Assembly: GCA_014526335.1 (NCBI GenBank)
Contig: JACTAT010000030.1
Location: 1,255,421 to 1,319,420, forward strand
DNA from: Chrysaora quinquecirrha
Lineage: Eukaryota; Cnidaria; Scyphozoa; Semaeostomeae; Pelagiidae
DNA length: 64,000 bases
Direction of reading: 5' to 3'
A program made the position numbers and the translations under genes. The notes under the pieces are model-generated. The model did not search any database. It was not told the origin of the DNA and worked only from the letters and a program-made list of their open reading frames with translations. This document shows positions 35,730 to 48,200 of this stretch, in pieces (within the stretch, counting starts at the first letter, position 1; each line of letters starts with the position of its first letter).

Positions 35730-37197
35730 CTATTCTTTCCTTAGCAATCGTCGCTGATCTTCTCTTCGGGTGGTTCTCCGTGCGAGACTCGTTTCATCAG
35801 GTCTAAGTGGTTGTTCATTCTTATCAAGGCAAAGTTCAAGCGGGTACAGTTTCTGTAAGGGTCGCTCGATATGATTCCCATTGCTGGTCTTCACCCTCGC
35901 ACCTCGAGTGATATTATCCTGTCCGGTTATTAACTTTGTTACCTTCCCTAACTTCCACGAGACGCGATTACGCTGATTTTCGTTTTCGACGGTGACGATG
36001 TCTCCTAACTGAATGTCAGGCCTGTTTTTCGTTCGCTGTTGGAGCTTGTGATGCTCTCGTAAACTGATGAGATATTCTCTCTTCCAACGACGCCAATAGT
36101 GCGTGAGCACTCGCGATAAATACTGCTGTCTCCGTCGTGCGGTGGAGGCTGGTTCGTCGTAACTTGATTCCTCCTGAGTGTTGATAACCGGCAAGTTCAG
36201 AATTCGTCTTCCTGCGACAAGATGTGAGGGTGTCAGAGGTTCTTCAATGTCCTCGGCGTGAATATACGTTAGCGGTCTCGAATTGAGAACAGATTCTATT
36301 TCGATGATGATCGTCTGTAACTCGTCGTACGAAAGCATGGCCTTTCCGACGTTCTTTTTCAGGCAAGACTTGATTCCCTTGATGAGGCGCTCGTAGAATC
36401 CGCCCCACCAAGGGGCCTTAGCAAGATTGAATTTCCATGAGACTCGATGTTCCCTGAGGTAATGATTGATGCTGGTCGACTTAAATAATTCAGTAACTTT
36501 CTTTGACGCAGCCTTAAATGTTTTAGCATTATCGCTAATGATTTGTCGGGAATGCCTCGTCGTCCGATGAATCGTTTTAAGCAGAGGATAAATGTGTCAG
36601 TATTCAAGTTCGCACGAGCTCCAAGTGAAGTGCTCTGGTTGTAGCGCAAGAAAAACAGCGATGTATGCCTTGCTTGGCATTCTGTCCTCCCCTTGATGAA
36701 CAGGGGTCCGCGAAATCGATTCCGACAGTTTCGAAAGCATGTCCTTCTTGAACACGACATTCTGGTAGCTGACTTGGGCCTGGCTGTCCGTATGAGAGAC
36801 CTTGGATTCTGATGCATGTTTTGCACGATCTAATGATTTTCTTAACTAATTGCCTGCCCTTGACTACCCAGAAACGTGAACGAATGTCCGTCAAAGTTTC
36901 TTTTACTCCATTATGCATCACGCTGCGATGGCTCTGCCAGATAATTAAATTCGTCAAGGGGTGATCCCGCGGCAATAAAATAGGATGTTTGGTGCTTAAG
37001 TCCAGATTCGAATTGTTCAAACGACCTCCGCATTTAAGTACATTTTCTGTGTCCGAGAAAACTCCGAGATTTCTAGACGCAACCTTGAGATATGATTTAT
37101 CGATGCTAGCTTGAGCAGATTTGATGAGCAACGTCTCAGCGTTAATTACTTCCTGTGTCGATAGTTTCCCTGTTTTCTGGCTGTTTCGGTTTCGCAA
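35730..37197 (-). pseudogene. BEL/Pao integrase in three shifted frames
   Basis: Frame pieces 36604-37197, 36359-36826 and 35730-36338 together carry the HHCC zinc domain (HRSVMHNGVKET then CKTC), the catalytic core (VGIDFADP with the first Asp) and the C-terminal domain with YWRRWKREYL and the GDIV motif of BEL integrases. At least two frame shifts separate them. The product would insert the DNA copy into the host genome. Confidence 0.75.
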
Positions 37198-38786
37198 TTG
37201 TTAATAAAGCGCAGTACATATGAGAAGACACGAATAAGTTTCCAGTAACTGGAAAATCTCTTGACATCAATAATTTCGGGTAGGTTCGACGGAATTTGCG
37301 CTTCAATAAGTAAATTTGTTGCTTCAGTGCGCTCTTGTTTTCGCAATTCGGCGATACAACTTTCCGGCGTGTCCTCTAATTCTTCCGTGATAGGCCAAAG
37401 TCTTTGATCAGTTTTCAGCCATTCAGGACCGCTCCACCATTTAGAATTTGTTGCTAACGTGGAAAATGATGATTTTCTCGTAGGTATATCGGCTGGGTTT
37501 TCCTTCCCCGCGCAATGTGCCCACACGTCTGAACCGACGAGCTTTCGTATTTCCTGGACTCTGTTCTCCACGAAAAGCTTCCACTCCTTTGATTTTCCCT
37601 GAATCCAATAATATGCGGTGATTGAGTCGGTGAAACAACGTAGTATGTCTACCTCAATCAACGGCTCAAACATCTTCTTTACTGCCGTAATCAAACGTGC
37701 CAGAATGAGGCAAGACAAGAGTTCAAGTCTTGGTATCGTGAGTTTCGAGAGCGGAGCGACGCGTGACTTGGACATAACCAGCGTGGATGACACATTGGTT
37801 CCGTCAGAAGCAACTACATAAACAGTAGCAGTATAGGCATTCATAGAGCTGTCGCAAAAACCAACTAAATTGATTTTTCCAGGTGATCTGGCAATATCCA
37901 AAAAGTAGAAGCGTGGTATCGCGATTTCATCAATGTTCTGCAATTCGTCCATCATGACCTCCCATTCTTTTTGAAATGAACTCGGTAATTCAGTATCCCA
38001 TCCAAGTTTAATTTCGAACAAACGTTGAAGAAATACCTTCAGCGGAGCAGTTATTGGGCTCACTAATCCCAATGGATCGAATATAGTTGCAATTAATCGG
38101 AGAATTTTTCGCTTTGTCCAGGTCTGGTGATCTGGAATTGATAGTTTGAAGATCAATGTGTCCCTTTTGTTATCCCACGGAATTCCAAGCACCTTAACCT
38201 CGGAAGTTTCCTGCGTAGATGAAATTCTTGTATCGTATTTAGCGAATGATTCGTCTTCTTCGGTCAGAAGTTTCTGTTCTGTAATAGTTTCAGTGCTAGG
38301 ATTCTCTAGTTCAGAAATGTGTTCCATAACTATCTCAGAATTTGAGCGCCATTTTCTGAGGTTGAATCCTCCTTCTTTCATGATTGATTTAGATTTCTCA
38401 TACATTTCAAGTGTTTCAGCTACTGTATCACATCCCGTATTTACATCGTCGGCATACAATGAGGTTATGAGTTTCGTACAAATGTTAGGATGTTCCGTCG
38501 AGTAGTTTTCAATATGCTTCATGAGCGTGGCATTTAATAGAAATGGACTGCTGGATACTCCAAAAACGACACGGCTAAATCGATAGGTTTCTATTTCCCA
38601 TTCTCTCTTGTTGATATCTGCAAACCAAAGAAATCTTAAGGCATCACGGTCTGCTTCTTGAACGGAGATCATCAAGAATGCCTTTTCGATGTCGGATGTT
38701 AAAGCGATTCTATTCAAACGAAATCTTAAGAGGATTTCCGCCACTGTCTTTAAAAGACAGGGTCCCTGGTGCAGACAGTTATTCAA
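37146..38786 (-). pseudogene. BEL/Pao reverse transcriptase and RNase H
   Basis: Contains the palm motifs TSDIEKAFL (first catalytic Asp) and SLYADDVNTG (YADD box), the connection region, and an RNase H-like segment beginning VGFCDSSMNAY. It ends in a frame shift at about 37165, where the next frame continues toward integrase. Copies the element RNA into DNA in capsids. Confidence 0.85.
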
Positions 38787-40624
38787 AGAGGCTTCACCTG
38801 GTGGGCTTGAAGACGCGTCATAGACGACCCGAACCTTTGTGGTGGCTTTGTCCTTCCGGATGACGGGTGGTGAGGTAGATAGTGAGTTTTGCCAACAGGA
38901 CTTGGCTGTTCGTCGGGAACCCTTTCCACAATGCCCAAATTTTCTTGTCCCCTGATTATTGAGTCATATTCTGTGAGTAGATCCTTATCAGCTTTCAATT
39001 TAGAAGTAAGACCGCGTAGTCGTTTATAGCTAAGAAGATAATTGTCCGGTAAAATCGCATGATCCTGTTTCCAGGGAAGCTTGACTTCGTATCGCCCATC
39101 CTTAAACTGAATATCTTCTTGGAACTGCTGATAAACTGAGTTTTCAACTTCTGAGTTAATTCCAATGCCTTCCAAGTTCCAAAAATTTGCAACCTGATCG
39201 GTGAGAGAGTGTTCTTCTACACGCAAAACGTGAGTTTGAGCAAAGTTAGTAGTCGTTGAGTTGAATTCGGGGCAGTTTGGAATTTCTCCAGATAGAATCC
39301 AGCCAAGCTGAGAGGCAAGAGCAACAGGTCCTCCAGCTGGACTTCGTAAACACGCACCAGTCAAAAAACACCAATAAAAATCCAAACCAATGAGAATTTC
39401 TACTTGCGAAGAATTTTCATCTGTATGAAAATCTGCTAATTGAAGATTAGCAATATGAGGATAGGCTTGAACTGCAAACTGAATTTGTTGGTTCTTCAAG
39501 GGTGCACAGACTACAGGCACAACATGGGCCTTGACATAGGTACTTGTGTCAGTGTAAGGACTCCTCACACAAAACTGCACAATGTCACATGACTGGAGAC
39601 TGCCCTCTTCGTCCCCAAACGTTTTTATAATCAGAGTTTCACGGTTAATTGTTTGGAGGCCAAGTTCTTCCTTGAGCTTCTGAGAAATATAAGACCTTTG
39701 ACTCCCAGAGTCAAACACCATGCGGGCAACTGCAGAGTATTGAGGATTATCAGGAGAAGAAACGTAGGCATTGGCCGTCTGCAAAAGGACTGCGTTCTTT
39801 GATGCAGCGCGCGTGTCATTTGTTGGCGAGTTTCCAAGCTGAGCCGTCTGCAGAGATTCAGTTCCTTGATCTGTAAAAAGAGTAACGGTTGAGGGGCCCG
39901 GTGGCTGATGTTGTCGTGCTGGATTGCGGTTTCCTTGAGGATTAGGAGTACTTAACACCTCTGACTGTTGGGGATTAACTCGCGGTTGAGCTGATGATTG
40001 GTGTGGCTGAGGAGGATTAGTGGACATGGCATGATTTGTCTCGTTTCCTTGACAGATACTGACGTGATGTCTTTGTTTGCAAGAAAAACATCGAATTTGA
40101 CTTGGGCAGGCCCGCGAAAGATGGCCTTTTTTCAGACACACAAAACAACGTCCTTGAGACTTCAAAATTTCCTTGCGCGCTCTCGTATTCGACACAACCT
40201 GGCATTTCGCAGAATAATGTGCGCCCTTACAGTATGAACACGTGATTTTACTTTGCTCAGTAAGCAAGGCTGATGTGGTAAAGGGTGTATTCCGGGGGGT
40301 TTGATTCTGATTCAGTCTGAAGCCCCCTGCTTGTTTCATTTGCAATTGACCACATTGTTCGCGAGCTTCAAGTTCATTTTTTATTATCGAAAGGATAGAA
40401 TCAAGTTCCCAGTTTTCACCTTTAGATCCCTTTGTTATTTCCAACCGAAACTCGTCCGGTACCTTGGTTAAAATAATTGGAATCAAAAGTTTTCCATATT
40501 GGTTGAAATCAATTCCAAGCGACTTCAGACTGCGTACATTTATTTCAATTGTATCGAAAAGGAAGCGTATGGCTTTTACATCCTTTTCAGAAGAAACCCT
40601 TTGCAAATTTAAGAGTGTTTCCAT
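38783..40624 (-). pseudogene. BEL/Pao gag C-terminus, zinc knuckles and protease
   Basis: Continues gag, then shows zinc-knuckle-type motifs CSYCKGAHYSAKC, CFVCLKKGHLSRAC and CFSCKQRHHVSIC, then an aspartic protease with DSGSQRSYIS as active-site loop, then the start of pol (LPWKQDHAILPDN). This frame ends at a single-base shift near 38860, before the reverse-transcriptase core. Function: capsid RNA binding and polyprotein cleavage. Confidence 0.8.
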
Positions 40625-40752
40625 GTGTGAGTTTATAATAACCTGTTTCTGGGCAAAGCGTTCCTTCAGGATTTCGATAGCTTCATTATAATTTGCCCCC
40701 GTTATATTTATACCAGAAATTGAAGAAGCTGCAGGGCCATCCAGAAGGGATT

Positions 40753-41295
40753 TCAGATGCCTGAATTTACTTGCAGATGACAGACTATGATTATTATGAA
40801 TGATTTCGAAGGCTTCCCACCATTCCTGCCATTTTTGGGGTCACCACTGTATCTTGGAAGCTGAAGTTTTGGCAATTTTGCTGAGTTCTCATTTTTGCTG
40901 AATTCATTTACAGCAGAAGAAGTATTTACAGACGAATTTTCATCTTTGTTTTTGTATTTCAAAGCTTTGAGTTTTATGTCCAGTTCTATAATAATTTTAT
41001 TAATTTCTGATCTTAGCTCTTCACATTCTAAAACTTCAGCTTCTACACTGTCATCATCTACAAGGTCGAAAATATCTTGATCGATATTCTGGAGGAGAGT
41101 AACCTTGTCTTTTAACGAAATCAATAGATGTTCAACATTAGATACAGGCACATCTTCTAATTCTAAAAGTTCCTTTGCTTCACTTATAAGTTTTGTAGAA
41201 TGAGCCCTATAGCCTCCCCGTATGCGCCTTTTCCTTGCTAGTGAGGGCAGAGTTGATCTGGGAGGTGCTGAAGTGCCTTCCCCTTCTTGAGACAT
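40753..41295 (-). pseudogene. BEL/Pao gag, N-terminal part
   Basis: Starts MSQEGEGTSAPPR and has the helical, Leu/Glu-rich N-terminal region of BEL gag, ending at LPRYSGDP, the usual entry to the gag core. The frame then shifts by one base at a run of As at about 40835-40840, so the last 20 residues of this frame are not real. The downstream gag core continues in another frame. Confidence 0.7.
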
Positions 41296-41404
41296 TGTTC
41301 ATAAGAGTAAAATTCAAGACATAACCAAATTATTATCAAACTGAGTTTATAAAGTATGTTTCATTAAAAGTATATCAGTATAAATCCGGTTCGGTGGACC
41401 ATTT

Positions 41405-41972
41405 AGAATAATACCCGCTTAGGCTCTTCATCTAGCCCAGGTGGGCGAGTAGGTACCAAGATTGAATAGAACACGCCCCACCTAGGGTAGCGGGTGGAAA
41501 TCTCGTGTAACGAGTCGAAACAACTTTCTAGTGTAAAATCAGAATAAATATTTGACTTATCTCTATCTCTCACTGTGTGTAGTTCCAGAATGGCCAATTG
41601 TGCAGGCCTAATTTACATCCAACCAGAATGGCAAAGGGTACTCAGCAATAAAGATGAAGAAATTCAAGTTAAATAATAGCAAATCCAAATTCAACAGCTG
41701 TAGTACACGACGATGATTAAATATACGATATAATGTTCTTCGACAGTTTCATTAACGAGAGGTAGTTCCGAACGAGAGATTTAATTCGAGAGATTCAAGG
41801 TTCACTTCTTTTTTACACACAGTAAAATTCACAGTTCTCTTAGTCCAAGACAAAATCGAAAGTTATGTAACATAACGAAATATAATAGTTCTGTCAATCA
41901 AGTGACTTCGGCTCCTGCCCCAGTTCATGCAGCCCGTGCGGCCGCATCCAAATAAACACAAAAATTGTCACA
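41405..41972 (-). repeat. BEL/Pao 5' LTR
   Basis: Same 568 bp as the 3' LTR. Its outer end, TTGTGA on the minus strand, supplies the last codon and the stop of the cysteine-rich peptide frame at 41968-42234. Confidence 0.9.
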
Positions 41973-42234
41973 ATTTTTTTGAGTAGCATTCGCATACTAT
42001 TCGTAGACAGCCGTTCAAACAGTGCATGTTGTAGCTATTCTTACAAAAGAATTCCAGCAGTTGGCACTTTCTTGCCGCACCTACTGTATCCACAGTGTTA
42101 ATTTTATGGCGCATACAAAACTGTGATTTTCGCGGAACAATTTGGTTGGAAAATAGATAAAAATAACACCTACCGCTTGCTGCTAGTGCAACAGCGCAAA
42201 GGCAAAAAAGAATCAGAATAAGAAGCTTCTGCAT
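41968..42234 (-). CDS. 8-cysteine secreted peptide, C-terminus altered by BEL
   Basis: The frame of 88 codons starts with a clear signal peptide (MQKLLILILFCLCAVALAAS) and continues with eight cysteines spaced C-x16-C-x16-C-x6-C-x7-C-x3-C-x4-C-x-C. Eight Cys in 68 residues is far above chance, which supports coding. The minus-strand promoter has TATATAAG at 42532-42539, a 5' untranslated exon ending in a GTATGC donor at 42436, and an acceptor before 42243. The last codon and stop come from the BEL LTR, so the native C-terminus is unknown. A phase-1 GTAGGT at 42173 could instead be a donor joining the signal exon to the acidic exons downstream. It resembles small defence or venom peptides in layout; no family was recognised. 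Confidence 0.5.
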   Translation of the reverse strand: MQKLLILILFCLCAVALAASGRCYFYLFSNQIVPRKSQFCMRHKINTVDTVGAARKCQLLEFFCKNSYNMHCLNGCLRIVCECYSKKL

Positions 42235-42242
42235 CGTAAACA

Positions 42243-42545
42243 GCTGCTTGGAAAACCTTTAGAAAAGACAAAATTATAAGAATGTCAAAATGGTGTCAAA
42301 TATTGTAGCGTAATGTAGCGTGATATGATAAGTATTACTACGAAACGCCCTCTCAAGGTGAAAAGGACTGCACGAATAACCTTCTTATACCTTTAGAAAT
42401 TTAGAAAATTTTTAAGAGCATACGGTAGCTGCATACCTTAACGTCTTTGATTTGCTTCAGCTTTCGTCGTCTGAGCTGTTTAGAGCGCTAACTTCTTCTG
42501 TACCTGAATGATAATCTAGCCCTTCTGGCTTCTTATATACATTTC
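42243..42545 (-). promoter_or_regulatory. TATA promoter and 5' UTR intron of peptide gene
   Basis: TATATAAG on the minus strand at 42532-42539 predicts a start near 42505-42510. A short noncoding exon would end at 42437 (AAG followed by GTATGC), and the next exon opens at 42243 after TTTTCCAAGCAG, nine bases before the ATG. A strong TATA box and a short leader are common in genes for highly expressed secreted peptides. Confidence 0.45.
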
Positions 42546-42883
42546 CATGGTCGAATTTACAATAGATAATCGATTCTCTCTCATCCCACGACGTGCGATA
42601 CAATTTTCCAATCCTTTTCAATGGCTGTCATTGCATCTCTTTCAAATGGCAAAATCTTTCCGCATTTCAATCTCGAGATGTAATTCTTTGAGATTATTCT
42701 TGTCACAACGTTTTTTCCTACACCCACTAGTGTCAAATATTGAATATCTCCAACAAGGTTTACAAACATATTCCTTCTGTATATTTTCTTAGATTTTCAC
42801 TACTTATGACAAAATGCCACAAAATACATCCCAAATAGCTATCCTTAATTTGTAAAGAATTATCCTATAGCCCATTCAGTTTA

Positions 42884-43087
42884 AGGGTCGTATAGGGGGG
42901 GTCCTTGTTCCCCTGTTCCCTTAGAAAATTATAATTTGTTCCCTTGAGATTTGTGGAATTTTCAGAGTGTTCCCTGAAAAATATGCGCAAAATGTTCCCT
43001 TGTTCCCCTAATTTCATGCAAATGTTCCCTGTTCCCTAAGCCATTTTGGGGCTTGTTCCCATGTTCCCCAGAACCCCTATACGACCC
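42884..43087. mobile_element. 204-bp hAT-type MITE
   Basis: Inverted ends GGGTCGTATAGGGG and CCCCTATACGACCC, flanked by 8-bp duplications TCAGTTTA (42876-42883, 43088-43095). The inside is a set of TTGTTCCC words. Target length fits hAT. Confidence 0.8.
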
Positions 43088-43535
43088 TCAGTTTATTCTG
43101 GAAATATGTGTTATCCCATAATTTCAAAAAGTCGCATAGAATAAAGGTTTTATTTGTAAATGGGTTGAATAGATGGCAACGAGGGGCATTTCACTGTGCA
43201 AAAAGGCGTACGAGATTTCCATTAAAACAAAAGGACTTTCAAGGGGTTTCAGAGAAAACAATAGGACTTCCAGCTAAGGTGTACGAGACTTTCAAGGAGT
43301 GAATTGCCCCTCGGATGGCAACTGTTAAATCTTATCGCTACCATACTTAGAATACATATATTTATTTACCAAAGCGTGCAGCGAGAGAACATTAGTTTCG
43401 ATAGGGAAATTCAACAAGAATGAGGTAGTAAGAAGTGAGTGCGCTTGGCCAGATCTTCATGTTCTTAATGCCGATTAATACCAGTCTTACAAAGTCTGTA
43501 CTATTAAATCTAAGGTTAGAAACTACTTTGGAAAT

Positions 43536-44200
43536 TTGATAATGTCAAGTCTAAAAGAGCAATTAGAACAAAATAAGAAGCTTTGTACATACGCTCAAAT
43601 AAAATCAGTTTTTAAATTTGAAAGATATCTTGATGTCATTGTTGACTTCAAACGTCGGCAATGTTTGTCTAAATTTCGAATGAGTGCTCATGATTTAGAA
43701 ATTGAAACTGGGAGGTTTGGTAAAAACAAAATCCCCAGAGCTGAAAGATATTGCAAATTTTGCATCAATCTCGGTATAAAAGTCCTTGGTGATGAAATCC
43801 ACTTTCTTTTGCTTTGTCCTCTTTTCGAAAGAGAAAGAATTGATCTATTGAGCAACATTGAAGATATGTATCCCTCTATAAAACATCTAAGTATTCTTAA
43901 TAAATTCATTTGGTTGCTAAGTCAAGAAGATACAAATTGTCTTCAATTAGTGTCTTCTTTTATCACAAAATGTCAAAAAATAAAAAAAGAATCTGTTTAG
44001 TTTTCTCTATTTGCTTATGTATATTCGGTTGTCATTGTTAATATAGTTTCATTAAATCTGTGATTCTTGATCTTTTTTTGTAATTTGCTTGCTATTTAAT
44101 TTTTGTTTTAATTGCTGTTTTAATCGTTAATGTTAATTTTATATTGATACTATTGTAAGTAGGTTAGAGGCCTCTTGGCCTGAATACCTGATAAAGAAAA
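43536..44200 (+). pseudogene. LINE C-terminal domain and 3' end
   Basis: The frame 43536-44000 carries the region found after the reverse transcriptase in many invertebrate LINEs: FRMSAHDLEIETGRF, then CKFC and DEIHFLLLCPLF with a C-x2-C...H...C knuckle-like pattern. It is followed by a 3' untranslated region ending GGCCTCTTGGCCTGAATACC and CTGATAAAG plus A-rich sequence to about 44200. The element is 5'-truncated. Confidence 0.65.
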
Positions 44201-45265
44201 AAAACAAAATAGTTTTAAATCTATCTTGACTGATGTTATTTATAGTATCACTTTGCTATATAGCTACAAGGTGTTGTTAGCGTTATGTTGCATAAAAAGC
44301 TATAGCAGAACTTCAAATTTTGCTGCTTTTCTAGCCTCTGGGCAAACAATATTAAGTTAAAATTAAGCAACTGGCAACTGCTAGGAAAATTTTGCTACTA
44401 AAAGGTGGCCATAAGAGGTCCAAAAATACGCAACATTTTGAACTACGCCAGAGCGAAGCTGCTTTTAAAAAAACTGCGTGAGTTTCTTGATTTTTTAGAA
44501 AAAGGCATGTATAGTTTCTTATGGTCGGTTTCTTATAAAAAATGAGTGTACTATACAAGCGATATGTTGTTGATTTGTACTGATAGTTAAATAGGAAACA
44601 CCCTAAGCCTGAAACTGCATCAATCATGGGAAGGACGTGTTTAGACATGTGGTCTGCGGGCAGCGGGCATACTTTACTCGGGACCAGTGGGGTAACCGAC
44701 GTAGGTTGGGGTTGGAGCAACTCCTAAGAGCCCCCCAAGCTTTTGATGCCGGGAAGAGGCCCCTAAAAGTTTTCAAAATACAGTTTGAACTCTCATTACC
44801 TTAACATCGAAAAGCAGAAAAGAACGAGATTATCCAAGATGCGGTGTCAAAAGCAGGATATACTCACGTGAATACGTTTCTCCTGAATTGAGCAAGAATC
44901 TCATGGTTAGTGCGGACAACTTCTCGTGAAATTTTATCCCCAACACTTGACTTCAATGTTGCATCCCGATCGCAATGTTGCTCTATCTCAAATTAGACTA
45001 AGTGCCCCCCGGCCTGAGCACCGATAAATTATGTGCGTCCCCCGTCAATCAACGGCTTTGGTTTGGATCAGAAAACAAATCTTTATTATTTCATGTCATT
45101 CCATGTCATTCCATGCCATTCCATGCCATTCCATTCCATCATTCCACTCCATCATTCCATACTCCATGTTTTAGAGATAGCCTATTATTTGTGGCCTATC
45201 AATTGAAGGAGCAGTACAGAGATATAGTGCATTTACACTTTATTAGGGCCTAAATTTGTTGTACC
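44201..45265. other. Region upstream of LIN52
   Basis: No gene was recognised. A CCATT/CATGTCATTC pentamer-type microsatellite lies at about 45093-45170, less than 200 bp before the LIN52 start codon. No TATA box is evident. Confidence 0.4.
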
Positions 45266-48200
45266 ATGTCAATGGCTTCGCCAATTAAAACAAGATCTCC
45301 AAAAAGAACTGTCAGTTCTAGAACTCCAACAAAACGTGGAACACCAGACAGAAAGATTCCTCGACAAGATTATATCATCCCAGCTGCTGGTTGGTAATTT
45401 CTCCATTCATTTAAAAATATTTGTATCAGACGTTGTAAAACCTAAATTTAGGCGCCATCGTGTAGATAGGTAAAGGGGTGTCGCCCTGAAATGGAACACC
45501 TTTGATGAAACTCCAATTATATGGAAAGTTGCAGTTCTTTAAAAATTAAATTGATGTTAACATATTCTTCTACATCTTTTTTAATTACTATGTAAAAATT
45601 AGTCTTTTTTGCAAGCCTCTTGATCCGTATTAACAACATTAATAACCAGTGATTCTGCCGACAAAAATTTAGGCCCGTCGCCCTCTTGGAACACGAAGAA
45701 TAGGACCGAACGTTCCGGTTAGTCTTTCGTTGTTTTCGGCCGGAATTCTCCTCGGAAGCTGTGTTAACGAAATATGAATACTCTTTGTTGAAAAATAACC
45801 ACTCAGCCGGAGGTAACTTGCGTTTTCTTACGTTTCCTAAGTCCAAATTTATTTTGACTCCCTTTGTGCATTTTGACAAATCATAAAACCATTATGAGCA
45901 TGCGAACATTGTGAAAATTCAAGCGAACATTGAATATTGTGAAGGTGTTCCAAGAAGGGCGACGTTCGGCCAGTCATGTTACTGCTGCAAAAATGATTCC
46001 TAATTTGTAACTGTTTGCGAATTATTTCTTCTTTCTTTGTCGAATCAATGTGCGAAGGTTGTTTTACTTCAGGAGCAAGAAAACTTTTGTTTAAGTCGTA
46101 AGAAAGATGCAAAAATAAAGGAGACAAATTTAGTAACTCGAGAAAACAAATGAACGATTCGACGAATTCGAAAAGTCAATTTCCGGTGAGCACAATAAAA
46201 AAATTGAGAAAAAATTAATTTGTTATTGATAAAACAACGAAGACATGCAAAAATGATGTAAATAACCTTTAGAAATTATTTTCGCATGCTATTTGAAAAA
46301 AATAGGCCAGCACTTCCTTTATTTTTAGATTTTTTGCGAAGTCCTCAAAACTTTGAACTACAACGGGTGTTCCATTTCAGGGCGACACCACTCTACCTAC
46401 CCTATGCTATATCTATAGGTATGCATGTGTCCATTCGTATCCCTGTCAATCGTTAAAACAGAATCAGTTTCAAGCAGATGTTTTTCAGGAGAACTGCAAG
46501 CACAGTGAAAACAGTCTAATGAGATTTTGCCACACTGCAGATGAGTTAGGCACTTGCACACACCCGAGTTTTTCAATAGAAAAATAGGCTAACAATAAGA
46601 TAGAACAATAGAAAGGGGCTCTTGCACACCTGAGATCTCATTGAAAAAGCCATACTCTGTGGAATTTGGCATGTGCACAGACGTGATAAATAATAGAACA
46701 ATAGAAAAGAACAATGGAGATATACTTCTGCACGCACAAGATCTCGTTACACGTTTTTTTTTATAAGAAACCCTGGCTCAGGGCCTAGTTCTAAAAGTTT
46801 CTTAATTTTTGGCCCAATTTTAGTTCTAAAAGTTTCTTAACAGTTTCTTAATTTAATGGAAATAAATTGCAGTAAAAACGATAAAAAAACGTGAATATAG
46901 CAAGCAAATTATTTATTGTATTACAAAGAATTAGCAATTCTGGTGCGAGAAATTGCACGGAAATGCTTGAGAATTGATTACTACATCCACAAATGTGAAA
47001 TCAGTATGTCGGACAACTGACTCAAAAATTTCTTAAGTCTCTTAACTCCTTCCTCCTAGGTCTAAAAGTTTCTTAACTTTTGGGGTGTCTAGTTCTAGGT
47101 TTCTTATAAACCGGTTTCTTATAAAAATAAAAAACGTGTATGCTGAAGATGCCGTACTCCGCAGACTGGCATTGGGCTTAGGTTACTTAGCTTTCCAAAA
47201 ATAGAAAAATCAAGAAAAAAGGAAGGAAGGTCATGTGATGTGGAGATTAATTAGACTAGGAGTCAGTACTTAGAGACTTAGACTTAATCTAAGTGTTGCC
47301 CTTTGGCGCAGGTCCATTACACTGTAAAATCCTATTGATTTTTTTGAAAGGTACAAAACAAATTGTGTGACAGTTTGCCAAAACCCTATGAAGACTAATG
47401 ATTTTCTCAAAATTTTAGCATTGTCAGCTACTAGACTGTTACCAAGCTCCCAGGTTGGAAAGCTTGTCCCCTCACAATGATACTTGACTTCACAATGATA
47501 CTTCTATTCGTCTTCTGAAACCTTTATGACCTATATTTCCTTGACCATTGGTTGTTTTAAGAATCACAAAGTAGGAAGTTAAGGAATTGGTAAGGAATAT
47601 TAAGTACTCAATTTTGGCCGTCAGTTAAGGAATTTTCAATACTGACCCTGGGCGAAACTTCCTTATAAAAAAAAAATGTGTGTAGTTCAGTTAGAAAATC
47701 CCATATTTAAATCTGCAAGTTAACCCTTTTAGGTAGTTTTATTTTGAATGATATTGTTAGTTTTTATATGGAGGGTCCGTTGAAAAACAATCAAACAACT
47801 GAAGGGCTACCCTCCTTAAATATTTGAAATATGAGATATAAAAAAGGAAGCTATTTGATAAAAGTAAACAGTATGTTAACCTGGTTGGATAATTGAGCCC
47901 CTCCTATTTTGTAAAGCTATAATCTTTGCTATATTAAAGCTTTGGGGGCCAAGGGTTAGTGCAGTTTTTCAAAATTATATTGCAACAGGGGGTCGCATGA
48001 AAAGCCGCATCATGTAATGAAAGCTTAACGTTATATTGTGTTGGATTTATCATATATGAGGTAAATGTTGCTTACCTTTAATTCATTTGATGTCTTTTTT
48101 CCGCAGATTCAGATCCCAAGCAACAAGATAACCTTTGCAGTAAAGAAATTCTTAGGGCTTCTCCAGAGCTTTGGCCTGAGAAAAGTAAGTGCACACTTGT

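Larger units (their letters stand above)
35090..41972 (-). mobile_element. BEL/Pao LTR retrotransposon, 6.9 kb
   Basis: Two 568-bp LTRs (35090-35657, 41405-41972) bracket gag, a retropepsin-like protease, reverse transcriptase, RNase H and integrase on the minus strand. The order PR-RT-RH-IN and the integrase C-terminal domain are those of BEL/Pao. A candidate primer site (TGGTCCACCGAACCGGAT) lies inside the 5' LTR at 41384-41401, and a purine tract (AAGGGGGGAG) precedes the 3' LTR. Flanks show ATTT on both sides, a possible 4-bp target duplication. The reading frame is broken by several single-base shifts although the LTRs look identical. Confidence 0.9.
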
